Source of the DNA: Hypsibius dujardini
Lineage: Eukaryota; Tardigrada; Eutardigrada; Parachela; Hypsibiidae
DNA length: 31,268 bases
Assembly (NCBI GenBank): GCA_001579985.1
Contig: LRSR01004131.1
Coordinates: 3,485 to 34,752, forward strand
Direction: 5' to 3'
The position numbers and the translations under genes were made by a program. The notes under the pieces are model-generated. The model was not told the DNA's origin and ran no database searches. It was given only the letters and a program-made list of their open reading frames with translations. The stretch's first letter is position 1; every line of letters starts with the position of its first letter. This document shows, piece after piece, positions 31,013 through 31,268 of the stretch.

Positions 31013-31268
31013 TGCCCCTAGGGGAGGTGCTCGGGTTGGCACCCCTTGGCAGTCGAGACGCGACTCTAATTATCTGAGGGGGAATCGTTAAAAGGTTTCT
31101 ACGCAATCAACACCAAATGTCGCTGCGCTGGTGACACTTAGAGGACAGCCAACTGACGCTGGGTTTAGAAAGACCTCACAAGGCGTTGGTGCGCGTTTCG
31201 CCGCCAGAGTGAACAAGTCTTACAATATCAATCGATAGCTGTGACTTTAACCTACCTATTCATACCAA
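31013..31268. other. Right edge, no gene seen
   Basis: A small inverted repeat GGGGTGCC / GGCACCCC lies at about 31010-31046. The remainder holds nothing that I can assign to the receptor family or a mobile element. Confidence 0.4.

Noticed and set aside
1-31268. CRISPR array, tRNA or rRNA genes, bacterial operon
   Set aside because: No regularly spaced repeats, no cloverleaf or rRNA sequence recognised, and gene structure is clearly intron-containing.

Overview
The window looks like nuclear DNA from an invertebrate animal. Genes are split by GT-AG introns, short exons lie among degenerate transposons, and no bacterial-type operon, rRNA or tRNA is visible. The protein family and the DIRS-type elements fit several phyla. 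A tardigrade is my guess, with low confidence; nothing here decides the phylum.

The window is a plus-strand tandem cluster of one receptor family. The encoded protein has a signal peptide, an ANF-receptor / periplasmic-binding-like ligand-binding ectodomain of the receptor guanylyl cyclase and natriuretic-peptide-receptor type, the juxtamembrane DRPRCG...C motif, one transmembrane helix and a short basic cytoplasmic stub. I could assemble two complete 12-exon genes with every exon junction in frame: gene A (8427-14561, 526 aa) and gene B (20342-28025, 543 aa). A third gene, Z, enters from the left edge; its exons 5-12 (714-3826) are all open. Exon lengths and phases are the same in A, B and Z for every exon present, apart from the last one. 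There are also decayed copies: psi1 (5203-7153), an exon-4 fragment (16122-16284), an exon-11 fragment buried in a retroelement (17803-17950) and psiC at the right (30187-30647). No copy is followed by a recognisable kinase-homology or cyclase domain. Z, A and B all stop 28-46 residues after the Trp that ends the transmembrane segment, and Z and A have poly(A) signals soon after the stop. The genes as read would therefore encode catalytically empty, clearance- or decoy-type receptors, unless further exons are spliced on from sequence I do not recognise.

A and B are segmental duplicates. Homology starts in the 3' end of a DIRS-like tyrosine-recombinase retroelement, runs through an antisense Copia reverse-transcriptase scrap that abuts the start codon, and ends inside exon 12 at the codons for WYI, where the two C-termini diverge.

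The rest is mobile-element debris: a DIRS/Ngaro-like relic (about 16.7-19.97 kb) with SAP-like/zinc-knuckle Gag, RT and tyrosine-recombinase pieces; an internally deleted DIRS copy (7.38-8.02 kb) and an inverted DIRS end (6.04-6.14 kb); a Ty3/Gypsy Gag scrap in A intron 9; a Tc1-like transposase relic in B intron 1; and several MITE-like inverted-repeat elements in introns and intergenic DNA. The intergenic gaps contain no gene I can recognise.
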